Shown: positions 16,174 to 25,959, numbered from the stretch's first letter. The stretch is DNA of 64,000 nucleotides from Riemerella anatipestifer (GCF_009670965.2 NZ_CP073239.1:1612001-1676000); one strand, 5' to 3'. Translations and numbers: made by a program. Notes: generated by a model from the sequence alone, not told the origin.

Positions 16174-17232
16174 ATGAAAAAAATCATCTTATTAGGGTTA
16201 TTGGCTTTTTTTACAGCTAATGCCCAAATTCAAGTTCAAAATCAATCTACTAATACTATAGGAGGAGAAAATCCTTTTATGGACGCCTCTTACTATAATC
16301 AGTTTTCTAATACTCTAGGAAAGGGGTTGTATTTTCCTACTACTAATTTAACTACTTGGGAGTTTAAACTCTCCTCAATTGATCCAGGTAAGTTTTCTAA
16401 CTACTTTGATGGTATGGTGGTGTATAACTCGGGGACAGGTCTTACAGTATCTAATACCAGTAAAGGTGGCAAACAAGTGAGTGTAAGCCCAGGGTTCTAC
16501 TATTTTAAAAACCCTAACCAAACTTTTCCTACAGGCAGTGTTGCCAATGGGGAATGGGTAAGATTGAGTAGTGACGGTGGGGTATCTACTAACCTCTACA
16601 CTGCAGATGGTACTCTAGCAGGTAACAGAACGGTAACTCTAGGGTCTAATAACTTAGTGTTTAAGGGAGCAGGGAATATAGGGGTTGGTACTGATGCCCC
16701 AACTACTAAACTAGATGTGGCTGGAGGGGTAAAGATAGCAGACGGTACCCAAGGCGCAGGAAAAGTTTTAACGAGTGATGCTGAAGGTAAGGCTACTTGG
16801 ACAAGCACTGCTCTAAAAGCCCCTAACTATGCTGTCCCTGATGCTTTATGGAACGCTAATGGAACGCCAAACGAAAGAGACAAACAAAATATAGTAGTAG
16901 TTTATGGTCCTTATACTGTTCCTAAAACAGGCTGGTACACTTTAGTTTCCCGATGGTTTTATGTGCAAAATAATAATCCCAATAATGGAGGAAATGCGGA
17001 TGAAGGCTCTGCATCAGTATGGGTACAAATAAGTGAAAGTGCCCTTGGAATGGATGAACCTGGTTTCTTTTATGAAGATAGAAAAGTTGTAAATACTTCT
17101 GCAACCACCGCAGGTAATGGGATATTTGTTTATTTAAAACAAGGTGCAAACTATTACATCTATCAGGTGGCAAAATATACAATGAAACCTGGAACAGGCG
17201 AGCGAAACTTTCGTTTACATTTTGTACAATAA
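16174..17232 (+). CDS. Secreted surface/adhesin-like protein
   Basis: 352 residues from the ATG at 16174, preceded by a longer open frame that overlaps the previous gene out of phase. Signal peptide MKKIILLGLLAFFTANAQ. Middle region: FYYFKNPNQ..GEWVRLS, a counterpart of FYFFKGGVWVKLG in the preceding protein, then GNIGVGTDAPTTKLDVAGG and GKVLTSDAEGKATW. These are typical of phage-tail-fibre-like stems in Bacteroidota surface proteins. The C-terminal 130 residues form a beta-rich domain with VYGPYTVPKTGWYTLVSRWF. Likely exposed or secreted; ligand unknown. It is 28 bases after the preceding gene. Confidence 0.72.
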   Translation: MKKIILLGLLAFFTANAQIQVQNQSTNTIGGENPFMDASYYNQFSNTLGKGLYFPTTNLTTWEFKLSSIDPGKFSNYFDGMVVYNSGTGLTVSNTSKGGKQVSVSPGFYYFKNPNQTFPTGSVANGEWVRLSSDGGVSTNLYTADGTLAGNRTVTLGSNNLVFKGAGNIGVGTDAPTTKLDVAGGVKIADGTQGAGKVLTSDAEGKATWTSTALKAPNYAVPDALWNANGTPNERDKQNIVVVYGPYTVPKTGWYTLVSRWFYVQNNNPNNGGNADEGSASVWVQISESALGMDEPGFFYEDRKVVNTSATTAGNGIFVYLKQGANYYIYQVAKYTMKPGTGERNFRLHFVQ

Positions 17233-17269
17233 TTATCATATAAATATCTAATACTAAAATTTTACACTT

Positions 17270-17989
17270 ATGAATACACTAAAAGCTTGGTTGCGTCCCA
17301 ACCTACTCACGAAAGACGACCCTAACGATTTTGTAGCCGTGCCTCTCTTAGGTGGTAGCCTTGGCATTACAGAAATTATAGAAGCTCTTAAAAAAGAGGG
17401 TATGGAAATACAAACCGAAACGGCAGTAGATATTATCACTCGTTTTAACCGTAAAGCCTCAGAGCTAGTACTTAATGGTTATAGTGTAAATACAGGACTG
17501 GTGTATATGCGTCCTGCCATTAAGGGCGTATTTTACGACAAAACTTGGGATAAAGAGAAGCACTCCGTTTATGTGAATGTGAACCAAGGCTTAGACCTTA
17601 GAAAAGCGGTAGCAGACACTAAGGTAGAAATCCTAGGCGAACAATCCAGCCCTATGAGTGTGTTCAGCATTACCGACAAGGTTACAGGCAAAGCAGATGG
17701 CACACTTACCAAAGGCAAAAACGCTGAAATCAAAGGTACTTATATTAAAATAGATGGAGACAGTCCTAAAAACGGCATCGTCTTTAAAAACTTAGACACT
17801 CAGCAAGAAGTGAAGCTCTCAACAGAACATATTGTGCTTAATGAGCCGTCAAGGTTACTCATACTGGTTCCTACAGATTTAGAAGCGGGTAACTACGAGC
17901 TAAGCATTACCACACAATATGCTAAAGGTGGCATCACCACCAAAGAGCCTCGTGTGGGTGTACTTTCGTCGCCAGTGGTTATTGGCTAA
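17270..17989 (+). CDS. HU/IHF-superfamily DNA-binding protein with C-terminal Ig-like region
   Basis: 239 residues. Residues 1-120 resemble the diverged HU/IHF domains of Bacteroidota (start MNTLKAWLRPNLL, ITEIIEALKKEG, ETAVDIITRFNRKASELVLNGYSVNTGLV). The C-terminal ~100 residues are a beta-rich domain (GTYIKIDGDSPKNGIVF, LVPTDLEAGNYELSITTQYA) like the DUF4469/Ig-like partner domain of such proteins. No signal peptide, so cytoplasmic. It is the last gene of surface-protein locus 1; the second locus also ends with an HU-like gene. A role in controlling the leader is possible but unproven. Confidence 0.72.
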   Translation: MNTLKAWLRPNLLTKDDPNDFVAVPLLGGSLGITEIIEALKKEGMEIQTETAVDIITRFNRKASELVLNGYSVNTGLVYMRPAIKGVFYDKTWDKEKHSVYVNVNQGLDLRKAVADTKVEILGEQSSPMSVFSITDKVTGKADGTLTKGKNAEIKGTYIKIDGDSPKNGIVFKNLDTQQEVKLSTEHIVLNEPSRLLILVPTDLEAGNYELSITTQYAKGGITTKEPRVGVLSSPVVIG

Positions 17990-18019
17990 ATAGGGTGCTA
18001 TTCCCTAGCTTAAAGAGAA

Positions 18020-18047
18020 ACGCCTCCCCACGACTGTGGGGAGGCGT
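18020..18047. terminator. Strong hairpin at the end of surface locus 1
   Basis: Perfect 12-bp arms ACGCCTCCCCAC and GTGGGGAGGCGT with loop GACT, followed by a second small hairpin (CCTAT/ATAGG, about 18050-18063). There is no T-run. GGGGAGGCGTT here repeats part of the attenuator hairpin of the leader (15318-15328). Confidence 0.5.
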
Positions 18048-18085
18048 TCCCTATATCCATAGGGAGGTCTTCCCTAAAAATGTAT

Positions 18086-18412
18086 TTAGCTTGATACAGC
18101 TTTCAGCCCGATAATAGAGCCTATAAGAGTGACTAAGAAAAAGAGCCTTAGTGTGGTGGCAGGTTCTTTAAATACAAAGATGCCCATCAGTACAGTGCCT
18201 ACCGCTCCTATTCCTGTCCATACAGCGTAGGCGGTTCCTATGGGAAGTGTTTGGGTGGCTTTAATGAGTAACCCCATACTTGTAGTCAGGGCAACTAAAA
18301 AGCCTAGATACCACCAAACCGCTTCTGTACTTTCCGAAGTTTTGGCTTTTCCTAAACAAAATGCAAATAAGGCTTCAAAGAGTCCTGCAATGATTAAAAT
18401 AATCCAATTCAT
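18086..18412 (-). CDS. gdx: SMR-family exporter, SugE/Gdx type (guanidinium)
   Basis: 108 residues with four membrane segments, the SMR length. The essential membrane Glu is at residue 13 (AGLFEALFAF), and TQTLPIGTAYAVWTGIGAVG and GSIIGLKAVSS match the SugE/Gdx subgroup, which exports guanidinium against protons, rather than EmrE. No ykkC guanidine riboswitch is evident; only 95 bases separate it from the upstream gene's stop. Confidence 0.85.
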   Translation of the reverse strand: MNWIILIIAGLFEALFAFCLGKAKTSESTEAVWWYLGFLVALTTSMGLLIKATQTLPIGTAYAVWTGIGAVGTVLMGIFVFKEPATTLRLFFLVTLIGSIIGLKAVSS

Positions 18413-18455
18413 CTTAATGGTATAAAAAAGGGTTTTGATGAGTTGCTGTAAAATA

Positions 18456-18492
18456 AAAAACTGTTTCTACATCTGTTGTAGAAACAGTTTTT
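18456..18492 (-). terminator. Terminator after the CBS-like gene
   Basis: AACTGTTTCTAC, loop ATCTGTT, GTAGAAACAGTT with flanking A/T runs. It lies just downstream of the minus-strand stop at 18508. Confidence 0.85.
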
Positions 18493-18507
18493 ACCTATAA
18501 TTTTAGT

Positions 18508-19545
18508 TTATATATGCTCTGTTTTAAAGAGCTTGTTGTAGTTATGGAGTTCGTTATTGGTAAAACCTTGAGATTCCATCCACTCATCATTATAGACTTT
18601 GCTGATGTATCTAGAACCGTGGTCTGGGTAGATAAGCACCACTAAATCATCTTCTTTAAACGGATTCTCCTCTGCATACTGCATAAGAGCTTGGGTAACG
18701 GCTCCTGTAGTGTAGCCTCCCATAATGCCTTCTTTTATAGCAATTTCTCTTGTGCGGTAAGCACTTTGTTCATCGTTCACTCTTACAAATTCGTCTATTA
18801 AATCAAACCTAAGTGCAGTTGGGATTAAATTTTTGCCCAATCCTTCTATTTGGTAGGGGTGAATATCCTCTTTGTTGATAGCCCCTGTTTCGTGGTAAGT
18901 TTTAAGTATAGAACCATCTGCATCTACTCCAATGATTTTAATGTCAGGGTTCTGCTCTTTAAGGAATTTAGCAGAGCCAGAAAGTGTTCCACCAGTACCA
19001 GTACACGCAATTAGGTGTGTGATTTTCCCTTGGGTCTGTTCCCATATCTCAGGACCAGTAGTGGTGTAGTGGGCGTCTATATTTAGTTCGTTAAAATATT
19101 GGTTGATGTAGATAGAGTTAGGCGTTTCTTTAGCAATTCTTTTAGCGACTTCGTAATAAGAGCGAGGGTCGTCCGCAGGTACATTCGCAGGGCAAACATA
19201 TACAGTAGCACCTAATGCTTTTAGATAAGCTATTTTTTCAGGCTTGGTTTTATCGCTTACAGATAAGATGCACTTGTACCCTTTGATAATGCTTACCATG
19301 GCAATAGAGAACCCTGTGTTACCAGAGGTGGTCTCTACAATAGTAGCACCTGGTTTTAGTAATCCTTTTTTTTCTGCTTGTTCTATAATATGCAGAGCTA
19401 TCCTATCTTTAGTAGAGTGCCCTGGGTTAGAAGACTCTATCTTCGCATAGACTGTAGCTGCTATATTTTCGGTAATTTTATTTAATCTAACAAGAGGAGT
19501 ATTTCCTATTAAACCGAGAATATTATCATAAACATTAGTCGCCAT
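18508..19545 (-). CDS. PLP-dependent cystathionine beta-synthase/cysteine synthase family enzyme
   Basis: 345 residues from the ATG at 19545 (MATNVYDNIL); an upstream in-frame TTG adds five residues and is less likely. PLP lysine Lys46 lies in GHSTKDRI, the substrate loop TSGNTG is at 73-78, and the phosphate loop is GTGGTLSG. The ESSNPGHSTKDR and YPDHGSRYISK stretches and the IEGLGKNLIP segment point to the cystathionine beta-synthase branch rather than CysK/CysM. The C-terminal CBS regulatory domains are absent. It condenses serine with homocysteine or makes cysteine. A minus-strand TAACTTTG (complement of 19571-19578) may be its -7 element. Confidence 0.85.
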   Translation of the reverse strand: MATNVYDNILGLIGNTPLVRLNKITENIAATVYAKIESSNPGHSTKDRIALHIIEQAEKKGLLKPGATIVETTSGNTGFSIAMVSIIKGYKCILSVSDKTKPEKIAYLKALGATVYVCPANVPADDPRSYYEVAKRIAKETPNSIYINQYFNELNIDAHYTTTGPEIWEQTQGKITHLIACTGTGGTLSGSAKFLKEQNPDIKIIGVDADGSILKTYHETGAINKEDIHPYQIEGLGKNLIPTALRFDLIDEFVRVNDEQSAYRTREIAIKEGIMGGYTTGAVTQALMQYAEENPFKEDDLVVLIYPDHGSRYISKVYNDEWMESQGFTNNELHNYNKLFKTEHI

Positions 19546-19737
19546 ATTACATTTTCTCAAAAACTGGGTGCAAAGTTAATAAAAAAATAAGGAATATAAG
19601 ACTTAAATATCTGTTTAGTTTTGGTGGTATTTTGTATCATTAGTTACAGTTGATTTGCTTTTTTACTTCAAGGCTTCCATATTTATAGCTGTACTCCCAA
19701 GGTTTTTTAATATTTTTGCGGTTCTATTTTTAATTCT

Positions 19738-20430
19738 ATGATTATTATTCTTCTCATTCTAAGTGTGATACTGGGGGTATTGTTAGGTAAGTTTTTTGGG
19801 GCTAAAGAGAAGCTAGCAAAGAATTTACTTATTCTAAGTGCGGGGTTTCTTATTACGATTTGTCTTAACGAAGTTTTTCCTCAGGTGTACCACGAACAGA
19901 ATCATAATATAGGGATTTGGATTGTATTAGGAGTGCTATTACAGATGGTTTTAGAAAGTTTTACCAAAGGTTTTGAGCATGGGCATATCCACCATCACAA
20001 TGAAGCTAAAAATATACTGCCTGTGGCACTTATGGTGGGTTTGTTTTTTCATGCTTTTATAGAAGGTATCCCTTTAGCTAACGAAACAGAGGTTTTGTCG
20101 CCCTATCTTACAGGTATTTTGTTTCATAACCTTCCTATTTCCTTTGTTTTGGGAGCGTATTTGTTTGGTAAAGGGTCATCAAAGCGTTATTCGTGGAGTA
20201 TCATTAGCATTTTTGCTTTGGCTTCTCCTCTTGGAGTGCTTTTGGGAAAATATATCCCAATGGAATGGCAGTCTTATTTTCTAGCTATAGTGGGAGGGAT
20301 ATTTCTGCATATCTCCGCTGTAATTATATTTGAAAGCAATAAAAACCACAAAATGGATTGGATGAAGCTCTTGCTAGTAGTGTCAGGGATTCTGATTGCT
20401 TTGCTAGGGCATTTATTCCATCATCATTAA
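19738..20430 (+). CDS. ZIP-family divalent metal transporter
   Basis: 230 residues with about eight membrane segments. A His-rich loop (EHGHIHHHNEA) in the middle, then HAFIEGIPLA and FHNLPISFVLG in membrane segments, match the metal-site motifs of ZIP transporters, which import Zn2+ or related metals. The C-terminus ends in HLFHHH. TATTTTTG at 19711-19718 is a plausible -7 promoter element. Confidence 0.87.
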   Translation: MIIILLILSVILGVLLGKFFGAKEKLAKNLLILSAGFLITICLNEVFPQVYHEQNHNIGIWIVLGVLLQMVLESFTKGFEHGHIHHHNEAKNILPVALMVGLFFHAFIEGIPLANETEVLSPYLTGILFHNLPISFVLGAYLFGKGSSKRYSWSIISIFALASPLGVLLGKYIPMEWQSYFLAIVGGIFLHISAVIIFESNKNHKMDWMKLLLVVSGILIALLGHLFHHH

Positions 20431-20460
20431 AGACTAAATCTGATTGATATAATAAAAAAA

Positions 20461-20500
20461 ATAAAACCTTTGTAGTAAATGTTACAAAGGTTTTATTTTT
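20461..20500. terminator. Bidirectional terminator
   Basis: TAAAACCTTTGTA (20462-20474) and TACAAAGGTTTTA (20483-20495). It lies between the convergent ZIP and kbl genes. Confidence 0.85.
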
Positions 20501-20515
20501 ATAAATATAGGTTGG

Positions 20516-21709
20516 TTAGATAACCCCTAGTTCTTTTCCTACTTTTTCAAAGGCAGCTATAGCTTTATCTAAATGTTCTCTTGTGTGTGCGGCTGATAAT
20601 TGTACTCTAATTCTAGCCTTGCCTTTCGGAACCACAGGGTAGAAAAACCCGATAACATAGATGCCTTCGTCCATAAGTTTTTCTGCCATTTTTTGTGATA
20701 GTGGGGCATCATAAAGCATTACAGGTACAATAGCGGCATCGCCATCAGGAATGTCAAAACCTTTGGCTTTCATTTGGGTTCTAAAATATTGGGCGTTATC
20801 CATTACCTTATCTCTTAGGCTGGTATCTTCGGAAATCATTTCTAGAACTTTGGTTGCCGCACCTACAATGCCAGGGGCTAAAGAGTTAGAAAACAGATAA
20901 GGTCTAGAACGCTGTCTTAACATATCTATAATTTCTTTTTTACCAGAAGTAAAGCCACCCAACGCTCCACCTAGTGCTTTCCCTAGTGTAGAAGTAATGA
21001 TGTCCACTCTTCCCATAACTTCGTTTGCTTCGTGAGTACCTCTTCCTGTTTTGCCGATAAAACCTGTGGCGTGGGAGTCGTCCACCATCACTAGAGCATC
21101 GTATTTTTCAGCTAAATCACAAACGCCTTTTAAGTCGGCTACGATACCGTCCATAGAGAACACTCCATCGGTAACAATGATTTTAAATCTGTGGTTGTGT
21201 TTACTTGCTTCAATAAGCTGAGCTTCCAAATCTGCCATATCATTGTTTTTATAACGATACCTTGCCGCTTTGCAAAGTCTTACTCCATCAATAATAGAAG
21301 CGTGGTTAAGTTCATCAGAAATGATGGCATCTTCTGCTGTAAATAGTGGTTCAAAAACCCCACCGTTGGCATCAAAACAAGCGGCATAGAGAATAGTGTC
21401 TTCCATGCCCAAAAACTCAGATATTTTAGCCTCTAGGTTTTTATGAATATTTTGTGTGCCACATATAAAACGCACAGAAGACATACCGTAACCGTGAGAA
21501 GCAATAGCATCTTGTGAGGCTTTCATAACTTCGGGGTGGTTGGATAGCCCGAGGTAGTTATTGGCACAGAAATTAAGTAGTTTTTTACCATTGGCTACAA
21601 TTTCAGCTGATTGTTGAGAGGTAATGATGCGTTCGTTTTTATAAAGACCTTCGTTTTTGATGTTTTGAAGTTCGGTTTGTAAATACTCTAGATAATTTTT
21701 AGAAATCAT
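20516..21709 (-). CDS. kbl: Glycine C-acetyltransferase (2-amino-3-ketobutyrate CoA ligase)
   Basis: 397 residues, the length of Kbl. Motifs: [61 protein letters not shown] and [10 protein letters not shown] with the PLP lysine. It makes acetyl-CoA and glycine from 2-amino-3-oxobutyrate in threonine breakdown. The threonine dehydrogenase partner is not adjacent. The motifs distinguish it from serine palmitoyltransferase and BioF, though these relatives cannot be fully excluded. Confidence 0.88.
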   Translation of the reverse strand: MISKNYLEYLQTELQNIKNEGLYKNERIITSQQSAEIVANGKKLLNFCANNYLGLSNHPEVMKASQDAIASHGYGMSSVRFICGTQNIHKNLEAKISEFLGMEDTILYAACFDANGGVFEPLFTAEDAIISDELNHASIIDGVRLCKAARYRYKNNDMADLEAQLIEASKHNHRFKIIVTDGVFSMDGIVADLKGVCDLAEKYDALVMVDDSHATGFIGKTGRGTHEANEVMGRVDIITSTLGKALGGALGGFTSGKKEIIDMLRQRSRPYLFSNSLAPGIVGAATKVLEMISEDTSLRDKVMDNAQYFRTQMKAKGFDIPDGDAAIVPVMLYDAPLSQKMAEKLMDEGIYVIGFFYPVVPKGKARIRVQLSAAHTREHLDKAIAAFEKVGKELGVI

Positions 21710-21749
21710 ATTTAGTTTATTTTGGTTATAAAATCGTTGGCTAATTTAA

Positions 21750-21778
21750 TAAAAAAAGCCTTCACTGTTGGAAGACTT
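21750..21778 (-). terminator. Terminator after dacB
   Basis: On the minus strand, AGTCTTC and GAAGGCT (one G.U pair) followed by seven T; it lies just past the stop at 21799. Confidence 0.65.
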
Positions 21779-21798
21779 TATAGATTATTTTACAAATA

Positions 21799-23220
21799 CT
21801 AGAGATTGAGTGCCGGCTCTAGTAGTTTTTCCATTTTAGCTTTAATCTGATTTACAGACCCTGTGTAGTTATTGATTAAAAGTGAGAAGGTAAGCGTTCT
21901 GCCAGATTTGGTATTGATGTAACCTGCTAGACATTTTACAGCTCTTAATGTGCCTGTTTTAGCAAAGATTTGTCCGTAGCCTTCGTTATAGAGAAACATT
22001 TTCCTTAATGTACCTGTTTGCCCTGCAATAGGCAACGAATCAAAGTAGGATTTGTAATATTTCTCTTTCATAAGACCTGCCAAAAACTTAACCTGTGAAA
22101 TAGGGGTTACCAGATTGTTTCTAGATAAACCGCTACCGTCCATTAGGTTTAAACCGTTGAAATCATAGCCGTTAGCATTTAGATGTTCTACGATTGTTTG
22201 TCTGCCTGTTGCTAGAGACTCGTCTCCGTTTTTGTAAAATCCTACTGAACGAAGTAAGGCTTCTGCAAATCTATTATTACTTGTTTGATTAACGAAATAC
22301 ACAATCTCCTCTAAACTAGGTGATTGGTATTTGGTGATAAAAGTTCTGTCTTCGGGTGTGATATCAATTGTTTTTCCCTCTACTTTGCCTGTTACAGATA
22401 TCTTATTTTTAAGTAAAGAGGCCTTTAATGTATTAGCGAGAGAATAAGGTGCTGAAGGTATCTTACCAGTTACAGTATTGCCTTCAAAAGATTCTGTATA
22501 AACCATTTGGTTGGTGTATGGAGAAACATAGAAAAATCTTTTTTCATCGGCTTTAAATTTGCGTTTGGTGATTTTTCTCTCTTTGGTTGGGTCTATATTG
22601 GCTGTCTTGCCTACAGGGAGATAGTAGTTCTCTCTTTCTAACCATACAATGTTAGCAGGAAGGTTGTCATTATTACCTTTGAAAACTGCAGTTTGTACGA
22701 AAATGCTACCGTTGATTTTGGTAATTCCTAAGCTCTTTATTGAAGATATAAAATCAGAAGCAATGCTACTATAACTAGAAGAACCAGCCATACCAGTTCC
22801 TAAAGTAGGGTCGCCGCTACCTATAATATATAGGTTGCCTTCTAGAACTCCTGTTTCAGATATTTTACCAGAGTATTCTAGCTGTGTATTATACTTAAAC
22901 TTGGGACCTATAATGTTCATGGCTGCATCTGTAGTTAATAACTTTGTGGTAGATGCAGGAACTAATGGAGTAGCCTCATTATAAGAACTTATGATTTGCT
23001 TACTTTTAGGGTCATAAACTACAAACCCCCATTGACCATTTTTTACCATAGGGTCACTTGCCAGTCGATTGATAGCGATGTCCAGTTCTTCTTTAGCCGA
23101 AAGAGTTACTTTTTCAGTAGTTGGTGTTTCGTAGGTAGGGTACGAACTAGAGTATTGAGCAAATGAAACGGAAAATATAGATATACAGGCTGTTAAAAGT
23201 CCTTTTTTTATTAAATTCAT
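21799..23220 (-). CDS. dacB: D-alanyl-D-alanine carboxypeptidase/endopeptidase (PBP4, S13 family)
   Basis: 473 residues from the ATG at 23220, giving the signal peptide MNLIKKGLLTACISIFSVSFAQ; a further upstream start would place 17 charged residues ahead of it. Penicillin-binding motifs: Ser90-Thr-Thr-Lys93 (PASTTKLL), SNN (TSNNRFAE) and KTG (AKTGTLR). The long insert between the first two motifs is typical of the PBP4 class. It trims or cuts peptidoglycan cross-links in the periplasm. Confidence 0.9.
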   Translation of the reverse strand: MNLIKKGLLTACISIFSVSFAQYSSSYPTYETPTTEKVTLSAKEELDIAINRLASDPMVKNGQWGFVVYDPKSKQIISSYNEATPLVPASTTKLLTTDAAMNIIGPKFKYNTQLEYSGKISETGVLEGNLYIIGSGDPTLGTGMAGSSSYSSIASDFISSIKSLGITKINGSIFVQTAVFKGNNDNLPANIVWLERENYYLPVGKTANIDPTKERKITKRKFKADEKRFFYVSPYTNQMVYTESFEGNTVTGKIPSAPYSLANTLKASLLKNKISVTGKVEGKTIDITPEDRTFITKYQSPSLEEIVYFVNQTSNNRFAEALLRSVGFYKNGDESLATGRQTIVEHLNANGYDFNGLNLMDGSGLSRNNLVTPISQVKFLAGLMKEKYYKSYFDSLPIAGQTGTLRKMFLYNEGYGQIFAKTGTLRAVKCLAGYINTKSGRTLTFSLLINNYTGSVNQIKAKMEKLLEPALNL

Positions 23221-23340
23221 ACTTTTAAATTTTATTACTTTGAGGTTTTCTATTGGAAAACAACGAAACAAAGGTAAAAAATATTATAAGTCTAGACCTA
23301 TGCCAAGGTGGTAAATAGACTTAAATTATGTTAAAAAGAG

Positions 23341-25788
23341 TTAAAAATCTACAAACACTTCTATTTTCACAGATTGATAAGCGGAGATTTCTCTGAACTC
23401 GTCCAATGATTGTGAAATGTACTCTTTGAAAGTAAAGTATTTATTATTTCTAGGCAATTTGAGTAATATTTGGTATTGATATTTGTTTTTCAACTTTGAG
23501 ATAGGCGCTTTTTCTGGACCTAAAACACAGTCTAAAGGTAAGTATTTTCTAAGAATAGAGCCTAAAAATTGTGATGCTCTATCTGCTTTACCTTCTTTGG
23601 AGTGTTTAATTTCTAAAAGTACCACTTTGGTAAATGGTGGATAGAGGAATTTTTTTCTATCATTTAGAAAATGCTCATAGATTTCTTGAGTGCTATTGTC
23701 TTTAATCAAGCTGAACAAAGGGTGTGTTGGGTTGTAAGTTTGTATAACTACTTTACCTTTTCCTGAAGTTCTACCTGCTCTTCCGGATACCTGAGTGATG
23801 AGTTGATAGGCTCTTTCTTCCGCTCGAAAGTCTTGTACATAGAGAAGTGCATCAGCTTTAGGAATTGCCACTAGGTCTATATGGTCAAAGTCTAAACCTT
23901 TAGAAATCATCTGTGTGCCAACAATGATGTCGGTCTCTCTATTTTCTATTTTTTCGTAGAGTTTTTCATAGGCAAACTTTTTTCTCATAGAGTCTATATC
24001 CATTCTGTCCACTTCTGCTTCTGGAAACAGCCTTTTGATTTCCTCAGTTACTTGTTCTACTCCGATGCCTTTGGTATTGAGTTGTTGAGACTGGCACTTA
24101 GGACATTGGTTAGGTTTAGAAGCTCTTTGTCCACAATAATGGCACTTCAATTCGTTAGAAGATTTGTGATAGGTCATTACTACATCACAGTTAGAGCAAT
24201 AGGTTACATGTCCACAAGCCTCACATTCTACCACATTGGCATAGCCTCTTCTGTTATGGAGGACGATGATTTGTTTGTTCTCCTCTAAATTTTCCTGAAC
24301 TTTTTGAACTAATGCTGCCGAAAAATTACCATTTAGAGTTTTGGCTTCCTGTTCTTCTTTAATATTGATGATTTCAAAATCTGGTAAATCTACATTGCCG
24401 TATCGTTCGCCTAAATAAAGGTATTTAAGTTTTCCTTTTTGGGCGGCGTAATAAGACTCCAAAGATGGCGTAGCAGAGCCGAGCAGTAGATGTGCTTTAT
24501 AATGATGAGCTAGGATTTGAGCTGCATCTTTAGCATTAAAGTAAGGGCTAGCTTCTCTAGGTTTGTAGGCAGAATCGTGTTCTTCATCTACAATCACTAA
24601 ATCTAAATTTTGGTAGGGCAGGAACAATGCGTTTCTAGTTCCAATAAGAACTTTAATCTTGTTGAGTTTTACTTTTCGCCAAACTTCCACTCGTTCAAAA
24701 TCGGTGAGTTTTTGATGATAAAAGCCAATTAAATCGCCGTATTTTTTTTCTAATCTGCGGATAATTTGTTTGGTTAATGCAATCTCGGGTAATAATAATA
24801 ATGTGTTTTTATTCTCTTTGATGAGTTGCTCTATCAAGTGGATATAGATATGTGTTTTCCCCGAAGAAGTTACGCCGTGTAATAATACTTTCTGATTTTG
24901 AGCAAAAGCTTCTTCTATTGCTTTAAGTGTATTGTCTTGAGTTTCAGTAAGAGGTTCAAGGTCTTCTATATCACCATTGTAAGTCTCTAGTCGGTCGTGC
25001 TGGAGGTAATATTCATCTACTAGACCTTTATCTATCAGAGCTTTCATTTGGGCGTGAGCGAAATTGCCTTCCTCAAACAAAATAGATTTTTTAATAGGAA
25101 CTTCAGGCGAAGTCGTTTGTTTAGACAAAATGAGCAGGAAAAGTTCTTTTTGTTTTTCCGCTCTATTAAGGCTAGAAATGACCTCTGCTAAAGACTGATT
25201 GCCTAGCAATTCCTCTTTAATTTTTACATAAGCTACCTCCTTTATTTTGTACTTTTCTACCACTTTTTCATCTATCTCTATATAGTGCATATCTATAAGA
25301 GCGTTGATGGTTTTAATTAAATTTTTCTTCGGAATAAAGGCTTCCATTTCAGAAAGATTGACCAATTGTTGGACTTCCAACGCTTGTATTAAAAGTATTT
25401 CGTTGGCATCTAGAAGTTCATAATCTATGTTAGCATTTGGTTTGAGTTTTAGATAAGTCTCACTCTCCAATTTTAATGATGAAGGAAATGCTAAACGGTA
25501 AATTTCGCCTAAATTACACAGATAGTAAGAAGATAGCCATTGCCAAAACTCAAGCTGTGGGAGAGGTAAAATAGGGGTGTCGTCTAAAATGCTGTAAATT
25601 TCCTTTGGAGAAAACTCTTCGGGAGTGTTTTGGTGAAGGTCTGAGATAATTCCAGTATAGATCTTCTTTCCTCTAAACGGAACAAGAACGCGCATACCCA
25701 ACGCTATTTTATCCTGTAAATCAATGGGAACTTTGTAAGTGAAAGTTCCTTTTAAATTAAGCGGTAGTATGACTTGAGCGTAAAGCAT
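23341..25788 (-). CDS. priA: Primosomal replication restart helicase PriA
   Basis: 815 residues from the ATG at 25788 (MLYAQVILPL); a TTG four codons upstream is less likely. N-terminal 3'-DNA-end-binding region (LKGTFTYKVP, GMRVLVPFRGKK), Walker A GVTSSGKTHIY, DEEH box (IVDEEHDSAYK), then the zinc-binding insert with eight cysteines (CEACGHVTYCSNC ... CHYCG ... CPKC) and helicase motifs V-VI (GTQMISKGLDF, QVSGRAGR). It reloads the replisome at stalled forks. Confidence 0.93.
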   Translation of the reverse strand: MLYAQVILPLNLKGTFTYKVPIDLQDKIALGMRVLVPFRGKKIYTGIISDLHQNTPEEFSPKEIYSILDDTPILPLPQLEFWQWLSSYYLCNLGEIYRLAFPSSLKLESETYLKLKPNANIDYELLDANEILLIQALEVQQLVNLSEMEAFIPKKNLIKTINALIDMHYIEIDEKVVEKYKIKEVAYVKIKEELLGNQSLAEVISSLNRAEKQKELFLLILSKQTTSPEVPIKKSILFEEGNFAHAQMKALIDKGLVDEYYLQHDRLETYNGDIEDLEPLTETQDNTLKAIEEAFAQNQKVLLHGVTSSGKTHIYIHLIEQLIKENKNTLLLLPEIALTKQIIRRLEKKYGDLIGFYHQKLTDFERVEVWRKVKLNKIKVLIGTRNALFLPYQNLDLVIVDEEHDSAYKPREASPYFNAKDAAQILAHHYKAHLLLGSATPSLESYYAAQKGKLKYLYLGERYGNVDLPDFEIINIKEEQEAKTLNGNFSAALVQKVQENLEENKQIIVLHNRRGYANVVECEACGHVTYCSNCDVVMTYHKSSNELKCHYCGQRASKPNQCPKCQSQQLNTKGIGVEQVTEEIKRLFPEAEVDRMDIDSMRKKFAYEKLYEKIENRETDIIVGTQMISKGLDFDHIDLVAIPKADALLYVQDFRAEERAYQLITQVSGRAGRTSGKGKVVIQTYNPTHPLFSLIKDNSTQEIYEHFLNDRKKFLYPPFTKVVLLEIKHSKEGKADRASQFLGSILRKYLPLDCVLGPEKAPISKLKNKYQYQILLKLPRNNKYFTFKEYISQSLDEFREISAYQSVKIEVFVDF

Positions 25789-25926
25789 AAAAGGGAACAA
25801 AAATAAGCGATTTTTATTAAAAATATTTAAAGGGAAGTAAATATTGATAATTGTCTATATGAAAAAATACAATGCTACTGACTGAAAAAACCATATCTAG
25901 GCAAATGATGATGCTTGATACTGTCA

Positions 25927-25959
25927 TTTTGTCATAAAAAAGGGAGTGGCATATTCTTG
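25927..25959 (+). promoter_or_regulatory. Probable dnaK promoter
   Basis: TTTTG at 25927-25931 and TATTCTTG at 25952-25959, 20 bases apart, resemble the Bacteroidota -33/-7 pair. No CIRCE inverted repeat (TTAGCACTC/GAGTGCTAA) is present. Confidence 0.45.
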
